DNA from: Clostridiaceae bacterium OM02-2AC
GTDB lineage: Bacteria > Bacillota_I > Bacilli_A > Erysipelotrichales > Erysipelotrichaceae
Assembly: GCA_003481775.1 (NCBI GenBank)
Contig: QULU01000003.1
Coordinates: forward strand, 1 to 64,000
DNA length: 64,000 nt
Reading direction: 5' to 3'
The notes beneath the pieces are model-generated. The model was not told the DNA's origin, made no database searches, and worked only from the letters and a program-made list of their open reading frames with translations. The position numbers were made by a program, and so were the translations under genes. This document shows positions 8,744 to 18,124 of this stretch, one piece after another (position 1 is the first letter of the stretch; every line of letters begins with the position of its first letter).

Positions 8744-10249
8744 ATGGCTAAGAAAATACATAAGACGAAAAAAACACCTTTATTGAAAAATGTTAGTTTC
8801 TATTTTGTTCTTCTTTATGCACTATTAACTTTGGGGATGATTGTTCAGGTATTCACGGTAAATGTGATTCCTGTGAAATATGCAATGATTGTATGCGTTA
8901 TATTATTATTGCTACTTTTGGGAATGTATTATCTCCAGCTTGGTAAAAAAGTTAATAAAGTGAATAAGGTTTTAGGAAAAATACTAATCATTATATTGGC
9001 GGCATTCTTAGGTGTTGGTAACTGGTATCTGTTTAAAACAGGATCAGCTTTTTCCAGAATGACTGGTGATGATACACAGACATCTGTTGTATCCGTAGTA
9101 GTAATGAAGGATAGTAAAGCAGAAAGTATTGAGGATTTAAAAAACAGTAAGTTTGGTTTAACAAAAACTGGTACACAGGATACGATGGAGAAAGGTCTTG
9201 CTGACATAAAGAAAGATGCAGGACAGGATATCACCACTGTAGACTATAAATCATATAAAACGATTGCAGATGATTTATATGATGGTAAAATTGACGCAAT
9301 CATTATGGATGAGGCCACAAGAAGCTTGTTTGAAGATAACCATTCAAAATTTGATTCAGAAACAAGGATTGTGAAAAGCTATAAATATAAAACATCTACA
9401 AAGGATATTAGTAAGAATGTTGATGTTACCTCTGAACCATTCAATGTTTACATTACAGGTATTGATACCTATGGAACAATATCAACGGTATCCAGATCTG
9501 ATGTTAATATGATTGCGACAGTAAATCCAAAAACACATCAGGTTTTACTGACTAGTATCCCACGTGACTATTATGTACCTCAGCCTTGTCAGGGAGGTCA
9601 GACAGATAAACTGACACACACAGGTATCTTTGGTGTAGACTGTACAGTTGAAACAGTCGAAAACTACTTTGGTATTGATATTAACTATTATGTACGTGTA
9701 AATTTCTCCAGTGTAGAGAATATCGTTGATGCTCTGGGGGGGATAAATGTTGATAGTCCGATTGCGTTTAATGCACTCGGTTACAGCTTCTCAGCAGGAA
9801 CGAATTCTCTGAATGGAAAAGAAGCTCTGGCATTCTCCAGAGAGAGATACAGCTTAGGTGGCGGCGACCGTGATCGTGGAAAGAATCAGATGAGAGTTAT
9901 TACCGGTATTATAAACAAAGCAATTTCACCATCAATCATCACAAACTATACAAGCATTCTGGATGCAGTCAGCGGCAGCTTCCAGACAAATATGAGTAAT
10001 AGTGAAATGACATCTCTGATTAAAATGCAGATTAACGATATGAGTGGCTGGGATATTGAACAGATCTCTGTCAATGGTACCGGTAATGCCAGCGCATGGT
10101 CACCAGCGAACGGATTCAATTCCTGGGTAATGGAACCAAATGTTGAAACAGTGAAACGTGCGGTTGAAGTTATGAAAAAGGTTGAGAATGGAGAAGATGT
10201 AAAAGCTCTGGCTCAACAGGTTATGGAAGAAAATACAGCAGATGAATAA
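8744..10249 (+). CDS. LCP (LytR-CpsA-Psr) family cell-wall glycopolymer ligase with a binding-protein-like segment
   Basis: LCP proteins attach teichoic acids or capsule to peptidoglycan on the outer membrane face. Three N-terminal membrane helices (about residues 14-100) are followed by residues 115-205, which read like half of an SBP_bac_3 solute-binding fold (SIEDLKNSKFGL...GKIDAIIMDEA). The LCP domain fills about 232-460: SRSDVN, SIPRDYY, and the late GGGDRDRGKNQMR arginine motif. 501 aa. The middle segment sits where other LCP proteins carry an accessory domain. Flanked by AEP synthesis and lysozymes, it may transfer an AEP-bearing polymer to the wall (inference). Confidence 0.87.
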   Translation: MAKKIHKTKKTPLLKNVSFYFVLLYALLTLGMIVQVFTVNVIPVKYAMIVCVILLLLLLGMYYLQLGKKVNKVNKVLGKILIIILAAFLGVGNWYLFKTGSAFSRMTGDDTQTSVVSVVVMKDSKAESIEDLKNSKFGLTKTGTQDTMEKGLADIKKDAGQDITTVDYKSYKTIADDLYDGKIDAIIMDEATRSLFEDNHSKFDSETRIVKSYKYKTSTKDISKNVDVTSEPFNVYITGIDTYGTISTVSRSDVNMIATVNPKTHQVLLTSIPRDYYVPQPCQGGQTDKLTHTGIFGVDCTVETVENYFGIDINYYVRVNFSSVENIVDALGGINVDSPIAFNALGYSFSAGTNSLNGKEALAFSRERYSLGGGDRDRGKNQMRVITGIINKAISPSIITNYTSILDAVSGSFQTNMSNSEMTSLIKMQINDMSGWDIEQISVNGTGNASAWSPANGFNSWVMEPNVETVKRAVEVMKKVENGEDVKALAQQVMEENTADE

Positions 10250-10261
10250 ATAAGCATCTAG

Positions 10262-10293
10262 GGGATATAAATTCTTACAATTTATATCCCTTT
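10262..10293 (+). terminator. Hairpin terminator after the LCP gene
   Basis: GGGATATAAATT at 10262-10273 pairs perfectly with AATTTATATCCC at 10279-10290 (5-base loop). The T tract is short (TTT), so termination may be incomplete. Confidence 0.65.
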
Positions 10294-10314
10294 GTGACTT
10301 TCATATGATAAATG

Positions 10315-10344
10315 TGCTATACTTGAACTACGAGTAGAAAGGGG
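10315..10344 (+). promoter_or_regulatory. Extended -10 promoter and ribosome site of first GH25 gene
   Basis: TGCTATACT (10315-10323) is an extended -10. GAAAGGGG at 10337-10344 is placed for the TTG start at 10353. The same GAAAGGGG...TTG arrangement recurs before the GH25 gene at 42918. Confidence 0.55.
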
Positions 10345-10352
10345 TTGTTGAT

Positions 10353-12452
10353 TTGAAAAAAATATTATGTATCCTACTTTCTGTCTTTATGTGCAGTAGC
10401 AGTTTACAGCTTGTAGATGCAAAAGAAGAGAACAATACAGTTGATGGAATAGAGGTTGTTACTGAGGATAGCTATCAACCAGTAAGTAAATCAGTATCAG
10501 ATAATATGGAAGATGCCGCTATGGGAAGCGGCATGCAAAAGGACCAGCCAAAGCTAAGCTATTATTCCCGTTCTGCAATAACTTCTCCTTACTGGGATTT
10601 AGTATCTGGAAATAAAATGTTTTATGATGCAAACGGTGTGCTTATGTTTAACGGTCCATCGAAAATGATTTTAGATGTTTCATCATGGCAGGGTAAAATA
10701 AACTGGGATAAAGTAAAGGCATCCAGTATTGATGGAGTGATCCTTCGTGTAGGCTGGGGATATCTTGGAGAGGATTCTCAATTCAAACGCAATTTAAGTG
10801 AATGCAATCGTTTAAAAATTCCATATGGCATTTACTTATATAGTTATGCGTATGATGCTAACTTTGCCTATGCGGAAGCGGAAGGAACGGCACAGATGCT
10901 TTCTGGTCTGGATTTATCAAATTTGAAATATCCTATTTATTATGATATAGAAAATTTCGATCCCTGGGAGGATGATAATGGGGCTATACGACGACCACCT
11001 ACCACTGTTAGTGGTTATGAGCAAATCATAACTACATATATCAATAGAATGAATCAACTTGGGTATCAGGGGAAGGTACATGTTTATAGCTATCGCAGCT
11101 ATCTTCAATCTGTACTGAATTCATCAAAAATATTATCTTATACATCTTGGATTGCAGCATACACCAATACATTAGGTTATACAAATAAATTCTATGATGG
11201 ATCTTATGGATGGCAATATACATCCAGTGGATCTGTGGACGGTATCAGCGGTGATGTAGATATGAGTGCATTTTCATCCGATCAGCTAATAATATCAGAG
11301 CCACAGAGTGTTTCACTTTCCGTGTCATCATTATCATTACCGGTAGGAAAAACACAAGCTGTCTCAGCAAAAGTGAATCCATCACAGTTTGTCAGCCAGA
11401 GTACTATGTGGTCGAGCGATAATCCAAGTGTTGCCAGCGTGGATCAAAATGGTACAATCCATGCGAATAAAACTGGAACAGCAACTATAACAGCATATGC
11501 TACCAATAAAGTAAGTGCAGCAGTCAAGGTAACTGTAACAGCTGCAGCACCTGCACCTACAATAACGTTGACATCATCAAAAACTCTGTATAAAGGGAAG
11601 ACTGCCAAGCTCAGCGGATCAGCAAGCAACGGTGCCGCTTTATCTTGGTCTAGCAGCAATAATGCCATTGCTACAGTCGACTCATCAGGGCAGGTAAAAG
11701 CACTCAAACCAGGAACTGCATATATAACAGCACGTATCAATGGTGCCAGTGCTCAATGCAAAATTACTGTAAAGGATCCAGTAATTAAGCTTAACAAAGC
11801 ATCTGTAACTACATACAAAGGCAAGAAATATACGTTAAAGGCATCAACCTCCTATGCAACAAGGGTGAGCTGGAAAACCAGTAATAGTAAAATTGCAACC
11901 GTTAACAGCAGTGGAGTGATCACACCTAAGAAGGCAGGCAAGGTGACAATCACCGCAACAGCCTATGGCAAGAAGGCTACCTGTAAGATAACTGTGAAAA
12001 ATCCTTCTGTTTCTCTAAATAAGAAATCAGCGACAGTTTATAAAGGAAGTAAATATACATTAAAGGCATCCACCTCTTATTCGACTAAGGTAACATGGAA
12101 GTCCAGCAACAATAAAATCGCAACGGTTAGCAGTAAAGGGGTTGTTACACCTAAGAAAGCAGGGAAGGTAACGATAACAGCTTCTGCCTATGGTAAGAAG
12201 GTAACCTGTAAGGTAACCGTCAAGAATCCTACGCTATCTGTAAATAAAACAAAAATTTCACTCAAGCGAAAAAAATCTTATACTGTAAAAGTAAAGGCTG
12301 TTCCAAACAAAAAAATATCATGGTCAAGTAAAAATAAAAAAATTGCGACAGTAAGCAGCAAAGGGAAAATCACCGGTAAGAAAAAAGGTACAACCTATAT
12401 TTACGCTAAAGTGAATGGGCTTAAGAAAACGATTAAAGTTACGGTAAAGTGA
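10353..12452 (+). CDS. Secreted GH25 lysozyme with C-terminal Ig-like (Big_2) repeats
   Basis: Muramidase of 699 aa, exported. It starts at TTG with signal peptide MKKILCILLSVFMCSSS. A pro-region has TEDSYQPV...AAMG, shared with two other GH25 proteins in this window. The GH25 domain covers about 100-305: first catalytic Asp at D108 (LDVSSWQG) and the DxE pair D198/E200 (YYDIE). After it come about five Ig-like Big_2 repeats to the C-terminus, each with the VSWSSSN...IATV...G pattern; two at about 473-620 are near-identical, pointing to recent duplication. The tail is strongly Lys-rich, suiting wall or teichoic-acid binding. No sortase motif. Confidence 0.9.
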   Translation: MKKILCILLSVFMCSSSLQLVDAKEENNTVDGIEVVTEDSYQPVSKSVSDNMEDAAMGSGMQKDQPKLSYYSRSAITSPYWDLVSGNKMFYDANGVLMFNGPSKMILDVSSWQGKINWDKVKASSIDGVILRVGWGYLGEDSQFKRNLSECNRLKIPYGIYLYSYAYDANFAYAEAEGTAQMLSGLDLSNLKYPIYYDIENFDPWEDDNGAIRRPPTTVSGYEQIITTYINRMNQLGYQGKVHVYSYRSYLQSVLNSSKILSYTSWIAAYTNTLGYTNKFYDGSYGWQYTSSGSVDGISGDVDMSAFSSDQLIISEPQSVSLSVSSLSLPVGKTQAVSAKVNPSQFVSQSTMWSSDNPSVASVDQNGTIHANKTGTATITAYATNKVSAAVKVTVTAAAPAPTITLTSSKTLYKGKTAKLSGSASNGAALSWSSSNNAIATVDSSGQVKALKPGTAYITARINGASAQCKITVKDPVIKLNKASVTTYKGKKYTLKASTSYATRVSWKTSNSKIATVNSSGVITPKKAGKVTITATAYGKKATCKITVKNPSVSLNKKSATVYKGSKYTLKASTSYSTKVTWKSSNNKIATVSSKGVVTPKKAGKVTITASAYGKKVTCKVTVKNPTLSVNKTKISLKRKKSYTVKVKAVPNKKISWSSKNKKIATVSSKGKITGKKKGTTYIYAKVNGLKKTIKVTVK

Positions 12453-12460
12453 CATTTAAG

Positions 12461-12492
12461 AAAAGACATTTTCATTATTGATGTCTTTTTTT
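12461..12492 (+). terminator. Terminator after first GH25 gene
   Basis: AAAAGACAT (12461-12469) pairs with ATGTCTTTT (12481-12489), followed by further T residues. Confidence 0.8.
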
Positions 12493-12535
12493 AGATTGCA
12501 TAACTAAATTAAATTCTTAAGATTACATGAAACGA

Positions 12536-12564
12536 TTGCAGAATAGGTTATATTTTTATATAAT
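12536..12564 (+). promoter_or_regulatory. Promoter of the GH25-dockerin operon
   Basis: TTGCAG at 12536-12541 and TATAAT at 12559-12564 are separated by 17 bases. The TTG at 12564 that could start a longer frame overlaps this -10, which supports the ATG at 12600. Confidence 0.65.
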
Positions 12565-12599
12565 TGGAAAGAACGCTATGTGTAGAAAGAGGTGAAGGT

Positions 12600-14000
12600 A
12601 TGAAAAAAATCAAGGGGATGTTGGTGGCAATGCTGCTATTTGGGGGAATGACATGGTCAATCAAAGCTGAGGAAGAATCAAATCCTGATACATATATAGC
12701 AAATGGTTTTCAGGATGTAGATATTGTTACAGAAGATACCTATCAGCCCATCGATCCGGAAGTATCCGATATGATGAAAGATGCGGCTATGGGAAACAAT
12801 CCAGAAAATATACATCTATATCAGCGAGCCAGAGCATCAGCACCATACTGGAAGACTGAAAATGGGGTAAAGAATTTTTATGATGCTGAAGGTAATTTAA
12901 TGTATCGAAAGGGTACTAAGCTGGTTATTGATGTATCAGAGCATAATGGTAAAATTAACTGGGAGCAGGTTAAGGCAGCCGGTGTAGATGGAGCTATTAT
13001 CCGCGTTGGTTTCGGTTATCTGGGAGAGGATGCATACTTTCAGTACAATGTGAGCGAGTGTAACCGTCTGGGTATCCCTTATGGAATATATCTGTATAGC
13101 TATGCTTATGATGCAAATTTTGCATATGCAGAAGCAAACGGTACTGCTGAAATGCTTTCAAAGGTCTCTTTAAATCTGTCTTATCCAATTTATTATGATA
13201 TCGAAGGATTTAAGGCGTGGAATGATAATGGCACGACAAGAAAACACCCGACAACACCTGCTGAATACGAAAAGGTTATTGGTACATATATCAATCGTAT
13301 GAATCAGCTTGGATATAATGGACTTGTTCATGTATACAGCTATCGCAGCTATTTGCAGAATGAATTAAACAGTGTGAAGATTCTTCCATACGTATCCTGG
13401 ACTGCTGCGTACACCCAGACTCTGGGCTTTGATAATCCTTATTACAATGGTGAAGAGGGGTGGCAGTATACATCCAGCGGAAGTGTGAAGGGAATTAGTG
13501 GCAGAGTTGATATGAACTGTTTCAGTAATCAGTTTTATAATACTAGTCTTTCAACAACTGTGCCTGCAAGTATACAGAGTGCCTTGACGTCTGCAGGTGC
13601 TAAATTTTCAGCTGGTTATATATCAGGGATGAATATTGGAACGGATTTGACGAAGCTAACAAACAGTCTTGCCTCTGTTGGTGCTGTTACCTGCTTTAAT
13701 AAAAATGGTTCTGTCGTAAATGGCGGTCGCATTGCGACTGGACAGAAGATTGTTGTAACCCTTACAGGAGAAAATGCCGGTACATATACGATTATGGTAG
13801 TTGTAAAAGGTGATGTTGATGGGGATGGACAGATAAGATCTATTGATTATGCTCTGGTAAAAAACGATATTTTAAATATCAAGAAGCTTTCCGGTGCTTT
13901 CTTGAAGGCTGGAGATGTCTATGGGGATGGGAAGATACGTTCTATCGATTATTCTTTAATAAAAAATGATATATTAAATATAAAGAAAATTACACAGTAA
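12600..14000 (+). CDS. Secreted GH25 lysozyme with C-terminal dockerin
   Basis: 466 aa from the ATG at 12600, which follows AGAGGTG and opens a typical signal peptide (MKKIKGMLVAMLLFGG). The pro-region repeats the TEDTYQPI...AAMG motif. The GH25 core has VIDVSEHNGKINW and YYDIEGF and is closely similar to the enzyme upstream. A short beta-rich linker follows. The last 65 residues hold two calcium-loop/helix repeats, GDVDGDGQIRSIDYALVKNDIL and GDVYGDGKIRSIDYSLIKNDIL, a type I dockerin. So this lysozyme should dock to a cohesin-type partner; the next gene, 21 bases on, is the obvious candidate. Confidence 0.9.
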   Translation: MKKIKGMLVAMLLFGGMTWSIKAEEESNPDTYIANGFQDVDIVTEDTYQPIDPEVSDMMKDAAMGNNPENIHLYQRARASAPYWKTENGVKNFYDAEGNLMYRKGTKLVIDVSEHNGKINWEQVKAAGVDGAIIRVGFGYLGEDAYFQYNVSECNRLGIPYGIYLYSYAYDANFAYAEANGTAEMLSKVSLNLSYPIYYDIEGFKAWNDNGTTRKHPTTPAEYEKVIGTYINRMNQLGYNGLVHVYSYRSYLQNELNSVKILPYVSWTAAYTQTLGFDNPYYNGEEGWQYTSSGSVKGISGRVDMNCFSNQFYNTSLSTTVPASIQSALTSAGAKFSAGYISGMNIGTDLTKLTNSLASVGAVTCFNKNGSVVNGGRIATGQKIVVTLTGENAGTYTIMVVVKGDVDGDGQIRSIDYALVKNDILNIKKLSGAFLKAGDVYGDGKIRSIDYSLIKNDILNIKKITQ

Positions 14001-14021
14001 AAAAGAAAAAAGGAGATACGT

Positions 14022-15389
14022 ATGAAAAAAAGAAAATTTATGATAGGAGCAGCCTCTCTATCCTTATTTTTAAGCCCTATGCTTGTAAGGGCGGCAATCG
14101 CCCCAGGAGGAAGCTTTACAGCCTCTGCAAGCTGTGGCAATTACGAGGGAGCCGTCAGTGTATCACCAAGTAATGCTACGATTACATCAGCAGGAAGCTG
14201 GTGTGACAGAGGGGGAAGTGTCAGTGCTACTGCAACCGCCGGAGGAGCTGGTACAGCATCTGTGTCCTTTACGGTTGTTGATGCAACGGATGTTAGTGAT
14301 CCAGCAAATCCGAAGCTGGTGGGAAATGTTAATATTGGAGGGACAAGCGTAACGGTTGCTGCACCATCCTCAAATTCTCCTTCATCATCTTCCGGGTCTT
14401 CAAGCTCCTCAGGATCTTCATCATCGGGTGCAAGCAATCAGCAAAAGCCTGCTGAGACACCAAAACCAGAAAAAGAACCGGAAGAGGACAAGCGGTCAAA
14501 AGACACAGATTTAAAAAGTCTGAGTGTCAGTGAGGGGACGCTGTCACCGAAATTCTCGAAGGGGAGAACATCTTACAAGGTTAATCTGCCAGCCACTGCT
14601 ACCTCAATAACAGTAAAGGCTAGTGCAAATGATGCAAAATCCAGTGTTTCCGGAGCAGGGAAAATCAAGCTTTCTGCAGGTAGCAATGAAATAAATATCG
14701 TTGTAACCTCAGAATACGGAACGAAGAAAACCTATACAATTGAGGTATATGTTGATGAAAAGCCTTTGATCTACACAAGCTATGAGGGAGCGAAGCTTGG
14801 TGTAGTACGCAATGTAAATGGCGTAAAAGCACCGGATAATTTCAAGAAAACGAAGGTGAAAATGGATGGTAAGGAAATCACGGCCTGGAAAAATGATAAG
14901 ATGGGAAAAACAGTCGTTTACTTGAGCGATGAGAAAAATAATAAGGATTTTTATCTGTTTGAAGATGGAAGGGTTACATCAAAATTTGCTTATAAAAAAA
15001 TACTAGGCAGAAGCTTTTATCTAATTGATGTACCAGAAAACAAACAGAAAATGGATGGCATGAAATATGAAAAGCTGAAAATAGACAAAGTAGAGCTTAT
15101 GGGATGGACTTTTGAAGATAAGGCTTTGGACAGCTTTCAGGTATTTATGGCGATGGATATGAAGGGGCAGATCCGTTATTATCAGTATGAAAGAGAAGAA
15201 AATACACTACAGCTTTATTCGATGGCAGCACCTGTAACACAGGAAGTGTATGCAAAACAGTCACAGGAGCTGAAGAATGCGAAAAGCTCGAAAGATATTT
15301 GGATGATATCCACTTGTATCGCAGGCATTCTGGCTATTGCTGGAATCGGCTATAGTATCTTCCTATTGAAAAAGAATAAAAGTAAATAA
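14022..15389 (+). CDS. Membrane-anchored surface protein with Ig-like and cadherin-like domains
   Basis: 455 aa. A signal peptide is followed by an N-terminal beta-rich domain (about 25-120) with two cysteines (CGNYEG and WCDRGG) that could form a disulfide, and a low-complexity Ser/Gly linker. A cadherin-like beta-sandwich domain follows at about 165-245 (DLKSLSVSEGTLSP...YTIEVYVDE). An uncharacterised region comes next, then a C-terminal membrane helix at about 428-449 followed by KKNKSK. GGAG precedes the ATG, 21 bases after the dockerin lysozyme, so they are co-transcribed. A scaffold or receptor role for the lysozyme is inferred, not shown. Confidence 0.75.
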   Translation: MKKRKFMIGAASLSLFLSPMLVRAAIAPGGSFTASASCGNYEGAVSVSPSNATITSAGSWCDRGGSVSATATAGGAGTASVSFTVVDATDVSDPANPKLVGNVNIGGTSVTVAAPSSNSPSSSSGSSSSSGSSSSGASNQQKPAETPKPEKEPEEDKRSKDTDLKSLSVSEGTLSPKFSKGRTSYKVNLPATATSITVKASANDAKSSVSGAGKIKLSAGSNEINIVVTSEYGTKKTYTIEVYVDEKPLIYTSYEGAKLGVVRNVNGVKAPDNFKKTKVKMDGKEITAWKNDKMGKTVVYLSDEKNNKDFYLFEDGRVTSKFAYKKILGRSFYLIDVPENKQKMDGMKYEKLKIDKVELMGWTFEDKALDSFQVFMAMDMKGQIRYYQYEREENTLQLYSMAAPVTQEVYAKQSQELKNAKSSKDIWMISTCIAGILAIAGIGYSIFLLKKNKSK

Positions 15390-15425
15390 AAGTAGCGCTA
15401 TTGATGAAGCTATATGCAGCTAATT

Positions 15426-15476
15426 AAAAGCTGATTCCATTGAACTCTTAATCGTATTTCAATGAATCGGCTTTTT
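15426..15476 (+). terminator. Terminator of the GH25-dockerin operon
   Basis: A long imperfect stem pairs AAAGCTGATTCCATTGAA (about 15427-15444) with TTCAATGAATCGGCTTT (about 15458-15474), ending in TTTTTG. Confidence 0.75.
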
Positions 15477-15565
15477 GTTTATCCTAGCAAAACAGGAACT
15501 TTTCTCTTTAAGTTTTATTTTATAGAATATATGTGATAGAAATGTGATGAATCTGCTCGAGACAC

Positions 15566-15593
15566 TTGTTTTTCCTCTATTAAGGTATATAAT
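15566..15593 (+). promoter_or_regulatory. Promoter of the C39-like peptidase gene
   Basis: TATAAT at 15588-15593 with TTGTTT 16 bases upstream (15566-15571). AAAGGGGAG before the ATG at 15627 is the ribosome site. Confidence 0.5.
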
Positions 15594-15626
15594 GATAATG
15601 TAAACATAGTTAAAGGGGAGACAATT

Positions 15627-17699
15627 ATGAAGAATTTGAAGCTGCTGCTAACAGCTTTGCTGACTTTCAGTATTACTACATCAAGCATGACACCAGTTTA
15701 TGCTGAAACAGCAGAGACTGATGATCAAGGACAGGAAGAGCTGAAGCAGCCTGCACTTGTATCCGAAGCACAGATGTATGTGGGTATACCGCAAAAACTG
15801 GAAGTAAAAGATTATGAAGGAGAAGTAAATTGGATTTCTGAAAATACGGATGTTGCTATGATAGATACTGATGGTACCGTCCTTCCTTTGAAATCTGGAA
15901 GCACAGATATCAAAGCAGTCATCAGTCCTGAATTGACGTTGATTTGTCATGTAAGTGTAAGGGATGTCAGTATCACATTAAGCTCAACAGATCTTGGAAG
16001 TGTGTATACTGGAGATACAAGAAGACTGAAAGCTTCTGTAGAACCTGAGACCTCTATTCAATGGTCATCCAGTAATTCTGCTGTAGCAAAGGTTGATTCT
16101 TTAGGAAATGTAACAGCGATTGCAGCCGGAGAAGCTGTTATCTATGCAAGTGCAAACGGAGCACGTGCACAATGCACTGTCACAGTAAGGGATAAGACAA
16201 TTTCCGTTGATAGAAGCTCAGCCACTCTGTATGAAGGAACGCGTATTAAATTAAATGCAACAGGAAGTCCAGCCGGCACACCAACCTGGAGAAGTGATAA
16301 TACTTCCATTGCTGAAGTTGATGCAAGTGGTAATGTTACAGCAAAAGCTCCAGGTATAACATCTATCCGTGCTGAATTGAATGGTAAAGCAGCTGTTGTG
16401 CAGATAACTGTAAAAGCTATTAAGGTTTCTTTAAATGTGCAAACAACTACAATGTATCTGGGATACAAGGATAAACTGAAGGTATCCTATGAACCTGCTG
16501 GTACACCAGTTTGGTCTAGTGATAATACAAGTATTGTTATTGTTGATCAACAGGGGAACCTGACTCCAAAAGCAGTTGGACAAACAACAGTTCGTGTCAA
16601 GGTAAATGGAAAAACGGCAACAGCAAACATAACTGTAAAAAAACCGTTTGTAAAATTTAAATCATCGTCAAAAACGATGTATAAGGGCGAAAAGTATAAA
16701 CCTGCTATTTCTTATGGTCCAGCGAAAGGTTCTGCAAAATGGTCTAGTAGTAAGAAATCTGTTGCAAAGGTAAATAATAAGGGAGAAGTTACAGCCGTAA
16801 AAAAAGGTACTGCTTATATCACTGTAAAAATCAATGGCAAATCATCAAAAATGAAGATTACGGTAAAAAATGCGATTACACTAAAAAAGCCAAAGATTAC
16901 ATCTGTTAAAAAGGCATCAAGAGCAAGTCTTAAAATTTCATGGAAAAAGGTATCCGGAGCGAATCGCTATTATTTATACCGTAGTTCCACGAAGAAAGGC
17001 AAAAAGACGAAGGTTGCAACTGTCAAAGGAACAACATATACTCATAAGTATATTGCTGGAAGACGTTTTTATTATCATGTAAAGGCAGCTAGTACAAATA
17101 AGTATAAGTATAAAACAAGCGGGTATTCAGCTGCTAAATATGGAAAGTCTGCAGATACAATGACTGTTTCAACACCTTATATAAATCAGGTTCAGGGCGG
17201 TGCGGTACAGGGATGTGAGGGGGCTTCGCTCCTGATGGCATTAAAAGCAAAAGGTTATACGAATATGGGATATCGGGACTTTCTGAAGGGAATGCCGACA
17301 TCCAAAAAGAATCCAAGAGAAGGCTTTATTTACTCTATGTATTCTAATAATCCTACAAATCAGGTGCACTGGATTGATACACCGGCATTAGCTGCATACG
17401 GGAAAAAGTTTGGCAAGGTTGAGGATATCAGTGGTGCATCTATAAGCAAATTAAAATACGAAATCAATCGTAATCGACCGGTCGTTGTATATGTGACTGC
17501 TATGTTTGGGGCACCGCAATGGAAAAAATATTCCTATGGCTCTATACCGAAAAACCTGCACGTTGTGACTTTGGTTGGCTATAACGGTAGAACAGGGAAA
17601 TATAAAATCAATGATCCATATTTCGGAGTGTTGTGGATTAGTAAAAGACAATTTGAAAGTGTCTATAATTCAATGAAAAAAGCAGTCGTAGTACGCTAA
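15627..17699 (+). CDS. Secreted Ig-repeat protein with C-terminal C39-like cysteine peptidase
   Basis: 690 aa with a clear signal peptide. Residues about 45-410 hold four to five Big_2-type repeats (WSSSNSAVAKVDSLG pattern). A fibronectin-III-like domain follows at about 412-505. The last 180 residues match the C39-like papain fold: Cys530 in QGCEGASL, His645 in NLHVVTLVGY, and Asn662/Asp663 in INDPY. Such domains are found in secreted proteins of gut Firmicutes; the substrate is not known. It has no membrane anchor, and the Lys-rich Ig repeats would suit wall retention. It is transcribed alone. Confidence 0.82.
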   Translation: MKNLKLLLTALLTFSITTSSMTPVYAETAETDDQGQEELKQPALVSEAQMYVGIPQKLEVKDYEGEVNWISENTDVAMIDTDGTVLPLKSGSTDIKAVISPELTLICHVSVRDVSITLSSTDLGSVYTGDTRRLKASVEPETSIQWSSSNSAVAKVDSLGNVTAIAAGEAVIYASANGARAQCTVTVRDKTISVDRSSATLYEGTRIKLNATGSPAGTPTWRSDNTSIAEVDASGNVTAKAPGITSIRAELNGKAAVVQITVKAIKVSLNVQTTTMYLGYKDKLKVSYEPAGTPVWSSDNTSIVIVDQQGNLTPKAVGQTTVRVKVNGKTATANITVKKPFVKFKSSSKTMYKGEKYKPAISYGPAKGSAKWSSSKKSVAKVNNKGEVTAVKKGTAYITVKINGKSSKMKITVKNAITLKKPKITSVKKASRASLKISWKKVSGANRYYLYRSSTKKGKKTKVATVKGTTYTHKYIAGRRFYYHVKAASTNKYKYKTSGYSAAKYGKSADTMTVSTPYINQVQGGAVQGCEGASLLMALKAKGYTNMGYRDFLKGMPTSKKNPREGFIYSMYSNNPTNQVHWIDTPALAAYGKKFGKVEDISGASISKLKYEINRNRPVVVYVTAMFGAPQWKKYSYGSIPKNLHVVTLVGYNGRTGKYKINDPYFGVLWISKRQFESVYNSMKKAVVVR

Positions 17700-17764
17700 C
17701 TTTATAGTTCTGCATTCTTATGTGTAGTTAATGCAATACTCGATATAATTGTTGTAAGGTTAAT

Positions 17765-17804
17765 AAGAGTAATATCATCTAATCAGGATGAATTACTCTT
17801 TTTT
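17765..17804 (+). terminator. Terminator after the C39-like peptidase gene
   Basis: AAGAGTAAT at 17765-17773 pairs with ATTACTCTT at 17792-17800, with an inner ATC/GAT pairing, then TTTTC. Confidence 0.8.
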
Positions 17805-18106
17805 CTCTTTTTATTTACCAAATCGCTATTCGCAAGGGTCAGAAATGCTATCACGGGTAGATTATGCTAGGAAGCTTATTTCTTATATAAGCATAGGATA
17901 GGGCTGCTCATTATAAATAAAAATTCATGATGCTATATGGAGTATAGGATGCAGAATAGGGTCATGGAGAAAAGTAATTTTATCATAAAAAAGTGTGAAA
18001 TGATTAAAACCAATTATAATAAATAACGAATTTGCAGAACAGAACCTTTAATTTGTACAAATAAGATAATCAGCACTCATCATATTGGTATTCTGATATC
18101 CTGAGG
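17805..18106. other. Intergenic stretch without a recognisable gene
   Basis: About 300 bases of AT-rich sequence leading into the accessory island. No reading frame, repeat or RNA structure could be supported. Confidence 0.5.
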
Positions 18107-18124
18107 ATGAAAGGAGGGAGTAGA

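Noticed and set aside
8744..10249. LCP protein considered as a transcription regulator (old LytR naming)
   Set aside because: It has membrane helices and the LCP catalytic arginines, with no DNA-binding domain.
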